Shown one piece after another: positions 59,911 to 64,000 of a DNA stretch of 64,000 nucleotides (position 1 is the first letter of the stretch; every line of letters begins with the position of its first letter). The notes below the pieces were generated by a model. That model was given only the letters and a program-made list of their open reading frames with translations. It was not told the origin of the DNA and did no database searches. The position numbers and the translations under genes are program-made. This DNA comes from Carettochelys insculpta (taxonomy: Eukaryota > Chordata > Testudines > Carettochelyidae), in NCBI RefSeq assembly GCF_033958435.1, contig NC_134141.1, positions 98,745,001 to 98,809,000 of the forward strand, written 5' to 3'.

Positions 59911-60118
59911 AACAATGAGAAGTCCTGTGGCACCCTATAGACGAACAAATATTTTGGAGCATAAGCTTTCGTGGGTACAGACCCACTTTGTCAGATGCAA
60001 TGGTTACTTGGTCTTTGCCCTCGAAAGCTTATGCTCCAAAATATCGTTAATCTATAAGGTGCCACAGGACTTCTCATTGTGTTTGCTGATACAGACTAAC
60101 ACAGCTCCCCCTCTGATA
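59911..60118 (+). repeat. foldback interspersed repeat, copy 2
   Basis: It has the same layout as 35526-35745: 'gagaagtcctgtggcacc' and 'ggagcataagctttcgtggg' pair with 'cgaaagcttatgctcc' and 'aaggtgccacaggacttctc', then 'acagactaacacagctcccc'. Confidence 0.8.
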
Positions 60119-61404
60119 CTTGTCACCATGCAAGCCTGAGCTCAGTTGCTCTGCTATCATAACGGAACCTGAGTAGCTAGGAAGCTTCTAGAAAGACTAA
60201 AGTCCTTTGCTGCCAGTCTGATTCCATGAAGAAGGGTATTAATTTTTATTACCTTTGATATCTAATCTAAACCCTAAGTATGATGTAACCTCTGGATCTG
60301 TTTACCCAAAGCAGCCATCTCTCACAGTGCTTGTAGGATGGCAATTTCTGAGGCAGGTTGTGGTATTTTGCTAAAGACCCCCTATTTGGTTCCTAAAGTC
60401 TGAAGCAGGCCTATAATCCTACAGTGCAGAAACCCAGTTAGCATGAGTGGAAAGATACCTTGCTGGGCCCCCCTCCCTCATCTCACTCACAAGACCCAGG
60501 GAAGGTCATCCCAGCTCGGATAGGACCTTGGAGTCTGAAGGGAGGGATAGTCGCCTCAGTAACCACATTCCACAGAGAGGCCCTGCATATGAGATCCTAG
60601 TTATGGTGTTTTCTCCTCTGCGTCTCCTCTGCCTCTCCTTTGGCATCCCAGACTTGTACTCAAAACAAATATGTTATTGCTTTATGCTGTTAACATCTTT
60701 TGCTTCAACCCTCTAGATAAGCACCCCTGAATGTGCCAGTATAGAAGCACCATCATTACCCTTGTAGATGCATCATCCATCCTATCCAATATAAATGTAT
60801 TATTGTCTAAATGTCTTGTTCTAATAACTTGTTAGGAAAAACACCTGTACTAGAGATAAGATGTTCTATAAACTATGGGTGGTGATACTCTGTAACCTTT
60901 TTAGATTATTGGCTTATTGTTCTCCTTTTGTCTTGCTGCTAAGAACTATCCAGGCTTGGGTAACTCCCCCGCCATAGATTCCACCCACCCACTAATAATC
61001 TATATAATCAATTGTAATCTATTGTCTGCCAGTGCTCCACTGAGTCCTGATGGGCGAAGTGGCACTCCACCAGCACTGTGCGTAATAAACCCTCTGGCAG
61101 TCAGATCTGTTTTACCAGACAATAGATTCCCCGCCTTTTATCTTCTGTTGCCTTTTTTTGACGGAAGATGGTGTAATGCCTTAAGGAAGCAGACTGGTAT
61201 TTTGAAGAACCCAGCCTGAGTTTCAGTGCTTGACTTTCCCATCGTCACTTCCTGTTTTGCCTGGGGTCTCTGTGGTCTCCAGATTCTTCTCTACTTGTTC
61301 TGCAACTCATTCAGAGCAAGTTTTCAGCTGTCCTAGCTGTGGGGGAGGGTTTGCTTGTCTGTCCCTGTTCTCCCTTTTTCCAGGGTTGTTCTGAGAGCTG
61401 CTGG
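60119..61404. other. gene-free DNA; possible LTR remnant near 60900-61215
   Basis: There is no gene. The part at about 60900-61215 has a TATATAA-like site near 61003 and AATAAA at 61084, about 80 bases later, an arrangement seen in retroviral LTRs. Ends, duplication and neighbouring viral genes are not seen, so the call is weak. Confidence 0.35.
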
Positions 61405-62040
61405 GGCTGTGTCTACACTACAAGATAAAATTGATTTTAAGTCAGTTAGCCCGATTTTTCCCAGTGCCTGTCCTTGCTGTAAATTCCATTAACTCAATTT
61501 ATGGACCACTAAAATCAACATATTGAAATCTTAAAATTGTAGTAAGCCAATGGGCATAACATTCAATTCAAATTTAAAAATCCAAAGGAAGGGTAGTGAG
61601 GATGCACCACAGTACTTCACTCTGGCCTCGTACATCTCTGCTGCTGTCAAGCGCATAGGAATTAGGCAACAGGACTGTAACAATTCAGCACCTGCAAGCC
61701 TGTGGGGTAATGAGAGGCTGAAAAATCTTTCTTTTTCTTTGCTAGGAGTGCAGCTGTAGGGTCTGTGCTTCTGTGTATACCCCTTCTAGCTGCCTTTTTT
61801 TCTGCACTGCCTGGTGCCAACCACTGGCCCCCGCGTACCATGTGTCAGCTAGGCTGTGGGTGGGGGTTATGGTTGTCTGGTAGTACATGTTGTTCTGACC
61901 CCTACATCCCCTCCCTTCCCACCCCCGGAGGTGCCACACAGTCTGGAACATTCCTGCGCCCAGCCATGTCACGTGTCTTCACCCTGAACCAATAAAAGGA
62001 TGTCTGCGCAAGGTGCCAGGCAGATTGTGTGTTGTGAGAG

Positions 62041-62310
62041 TCACAATTTTGAGGTGCTGGCTGTAGCTGGGGCTCTTTTAGCTGCCTGGGAGACGTCTCC
62101 GTTGGTGGTCATGATTTTTGGGGCCTGTTTGTAGCCAGGGGTCTTGGAGCCACCCAGGGACCTCTCCCTCAGCGTTCACAATTTTCAGGGGCTGGCTGTA
62201 GCCAGGGCTCTTTTAGCCACCCGGGGGATGTCTCCCTCAGTGGTCACAATTTTGATGGGCTGGCTGCAGCCAGGGGTCTTGTAGCCTCCTGGAGCCATAC
62301 ATGTCTCAAT
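62041..62310 (+). repeat. 68-bp tandem repeat, four copies
   Basis: Copies start at 62041, 62109, 62176 and 62244, each beginning TCAcaATTTT and containing 'ggctg.agc.aggg.tctt'. A weaker fifth copy may lie near 62550. Confidence 0.8.
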
Positions 62311-62626
62311 GAAGGCAATGGATTAGCTATTCAATTACCACAGTTGTTGAAGTGAGGCTTGCAGCAGGGAATATTCATGTCCTAAGGGTCTTCTTTTCTA
62401 TGTGCAAACCTGGCTGTAGTCTGATGTCTTTTAGCGTGATGAATCATTTGAGTTTCAGTGTAACAATGGTGTCTACTTGGACCTAAGGGTCTTCTTTTCT
62501 TGGTGGCCTAAATCCAGATTCATGTCCTGAAATGCCCTTCGTGGGCAGTCACAATTTTCATGGCTGTCAACTGTGTACCATCTTTTAGCCACCCTGGGCC
62601 ATTACTGGTGAGTCATTTGAGTTTCA

Positions 62627-63074
62627 GGCTATGGCCACACTTGGCCAAAACTTTGAAATGCCCATGCAAATGACCATTTCAAAGATTACTAATGAAGCGC
62701 TGAACTGAATATTCAGAGCTTCGTTAGCATTAGGACGCTTCTGGCCACAGCACTTCGAAAGCGCCGCCTTCGAAAGCACGTGGCTTGGTGCAGCTACACG
62801 GGAGTCCTTTTTGAAAGGACCCCACTCCTTTTGAAATCCCCTTATTCCCTCAGAATTGAACTGAATTCCCTCAGAATAAAGGGATTTTGAAAAGGACCCC
62901 CATGTAGCCACGCTGAGCCGCGCGCTTTCGAAGGCGGCGCTTTCGAAGTGCCAAGGCCAGAAGAGTCCTAATGCTAATGAAGCGCTGAATATTCAAGTCA
63001 GTGCTTCATTAGTAATCTTCGAAATGGCCATTTGCATGGCCATTGGCAAGTTTTGGCCAAGTGTCGCCACAGCT
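62627..63074 (+). mobile_element. foldback MITE nested in 61.4-kb element, TSD TCA
   Basis: The ends GGCTATGGCCACACTTGG and the reverse of CAAGTGTCGCCACAGCT are inverted. The arms carry 'ttcgaaagcgccgccttcgaaag' and 'taatgaagcgctgaa' with partners. TCA flanks both sides (62624-62626 and 63075-63077). A related unoccupied sequence at 62448-62461 (gagtttcagtgtaa) has TCA only once, which confirms the insertion point. Confidence 0.85.
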
Positions 63075-63395
63075 TCAGTGTCAGAACCATGTCTGCTTAA
63101 ACATACTTAACATGGCAGGGGAATGAGGAGAATGAAATGTGGGAAGATAGCATCATATACCCACATCTACTCTACTTGTGGAGGCAGAATGCTATGGGGC
63201 TCAGGGAACTGTGGGATAGGTCTCCACAATACACTGCGGCAGCACTCGATTTAAGCTTGATTCAAGCTACTTGTGTGTGGCAGCAGTAAGTCGATTATGT
63301 GGGAAAGTGAAGATGTTCAAAATCAAATGCCTAAAACCCAGTGTTAAGAAACCGATTTTAATAAAACCTCTTTTCTCTCATAGTGTGACACAGCC

Positions 63396-64000
63396 TGGAT
63401 CTTTACTTAATCCAACTCTGACACCATGTAGAAGTTACAGCAACTCAGTTAATGAAGGACTAATTTTATTTACTGCTTACTCAGTCTCTTACTTTTCTGC
63501 TCTGTGCTCCACTAACCGTGGCAATAAATATTCACAAATAACACTATGCACCCTCCTTAAAAAGGGGTTAGGGGACCCAGAAGTAATCATACCTTTGGTC
63601 TGTGCTCTGCAGCTGGTTGGTCTCTGCTCCCTATTCTGGGTGCTGTGGTCCAGCCCCAGCACTTACAGGGGCACTCACTGAATTTTGCCACAGTCATTCC
63701 CATGGGACCTGTCAGAGGTTAGATAGAAAACTGGGGGGTGGGCTGTGCTACACATCACATGGGCACACATACTTTTTTTAAAAAATGGGGACCTGGAATA
63801 TATTCGGGGAGTGCCTAACTCTGAAGGCAGAGGGGAGAGAGCAACACCTCTCCCAGCAACAGCTATATTATGCCACCCTTACTTCTGCATAAAGCTTGAC
63901 CTTTGTGCTGGGAAGGGAGGTTATGGGGGGAAGTTAAGGCAATTTTTGGTTGGTTATAGGCCTCACAAGGCCTCCATGCACCCGTGCCACCCCTGCAGTA
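63396..64000. other. gene-free DNA at window end
   Basis: No gene or clear repeat is seen. The open frame 63271-63681 crosses the transposon edge at 63395 and is taken as chance. Confidence 0.5.

Larger units (their letters stand above)
61405..63395 (+). mobile_element. 2-kb non-autonomous DNA transposon, TSD TGG
   Basis: The left end GGCTGTGTCTACACTACAAG and the reverse of the right end (GGCTGTGTCACACTATGAG) are inverted repeats, extended inward by AT-rich sequence. Flanks are TGG at 61402-61404 and TGG at 63396-63398. The interior includes CCAAT and AATAAAAG words near 61988, four 68-bp repeats, and a nested foldback element. No coding frame was found. The ends match those of H1/H2, so PIF/Harbinger-type mobilisation is likely. 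Confidence 0.8.

Noticed and set aside
61740..62300. Retroviral LTR
   Set aside because: CCAAT and AATAAA words first suggested an LTR, but the segment lies within terminal inverted repeats and a TGG duplication of a DNA transposon.
62041..62310. CRISPR-like array
   Set aside because: The 68-bp units are contiguous and vary along their whole length. There are no constant repeats separated by unique spacers, and the genome is a vertebrate one.

Overview
This window looks like intergenic or intronic DNA of a non-mammalian amniote, most likely a turtle. The grounds are AT-rich vertebrate DNA with no recognisable host exon, many CR1-type LINE fragments in both orientations, old L2 and MIR-like remnants, a tRNA-like SINE-type repeat, and a dense set of foldback DNA elements whose ends read (G)GCT..GTCTACAC, a combination I associate with turtle genomes. 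The taxonomic call rests on remembered repeat families, not on a search.

Layout. 1-4 kb: unique DNA with a Tigger-like MITE, a MIR-like SINE and a MITE. 4.15-10.1 kb: an antisense CR1-like LINE split by a 3.95-kb PIF/Harbinger transposon (H1, 4983-8933, 3-bp duplication TTA). 11.6-12.6 kb: a tRNA-like SINE dimer and a MITE holding a piece of CR1. 12.9-19.1 kb: an internally deleted Harbinger derivative (H3, 12918-13599, duplication AAT) and a second full-length Harbinger (H2, 14970-19065, duplication ATA). 19.5-20.7 kb: a CR1 split by a foldback MITE. 24-32 kb: a MITE with a nested CR1, a possible LTR, a decayed reverse transcriptase, and a DNA element carrying a LINE fragment with a long open frame. 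35-42 kb: foldback repeats and CR1 pieces of both orientations. 45.6-47.4 kb: an L2 split by younger elements. 49-52.5 kb: hAT-like and Tigger-like MITEs. 52.5-59.9 kb: a repeat-poor AT-rich block. 61.4-63.4 kb: a 2-kb non-autonomous DNA transposon (duplication TGG) with its own nested foldback element (duplication TCA).

The genes with the strongest coding evidence belong to transposons. H1 and H2 each have two convergent genes: a plus-strand Myb/SANT-like DNA-binding protein with one intron, and a minus-strand DDE transposase with one intron. In this superfamily the Myb-like protein is known to help the transposase enter the nucleus and bind the ends. In H2 the Myb-like gene is open throughout (408 residues after splicing), while the transposase has lost its start codon and has one stop in exon 1. 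In H1 the Myb-like gene has several frameshifts and stops. Exon 2 of the transposase, with the catalytic residues, is open in both and exactly 756 nt in each. At least seven elements share the same outer ends and most have 3-bp duplications, so one transposase lineage may have served many non-autonomous partners here.
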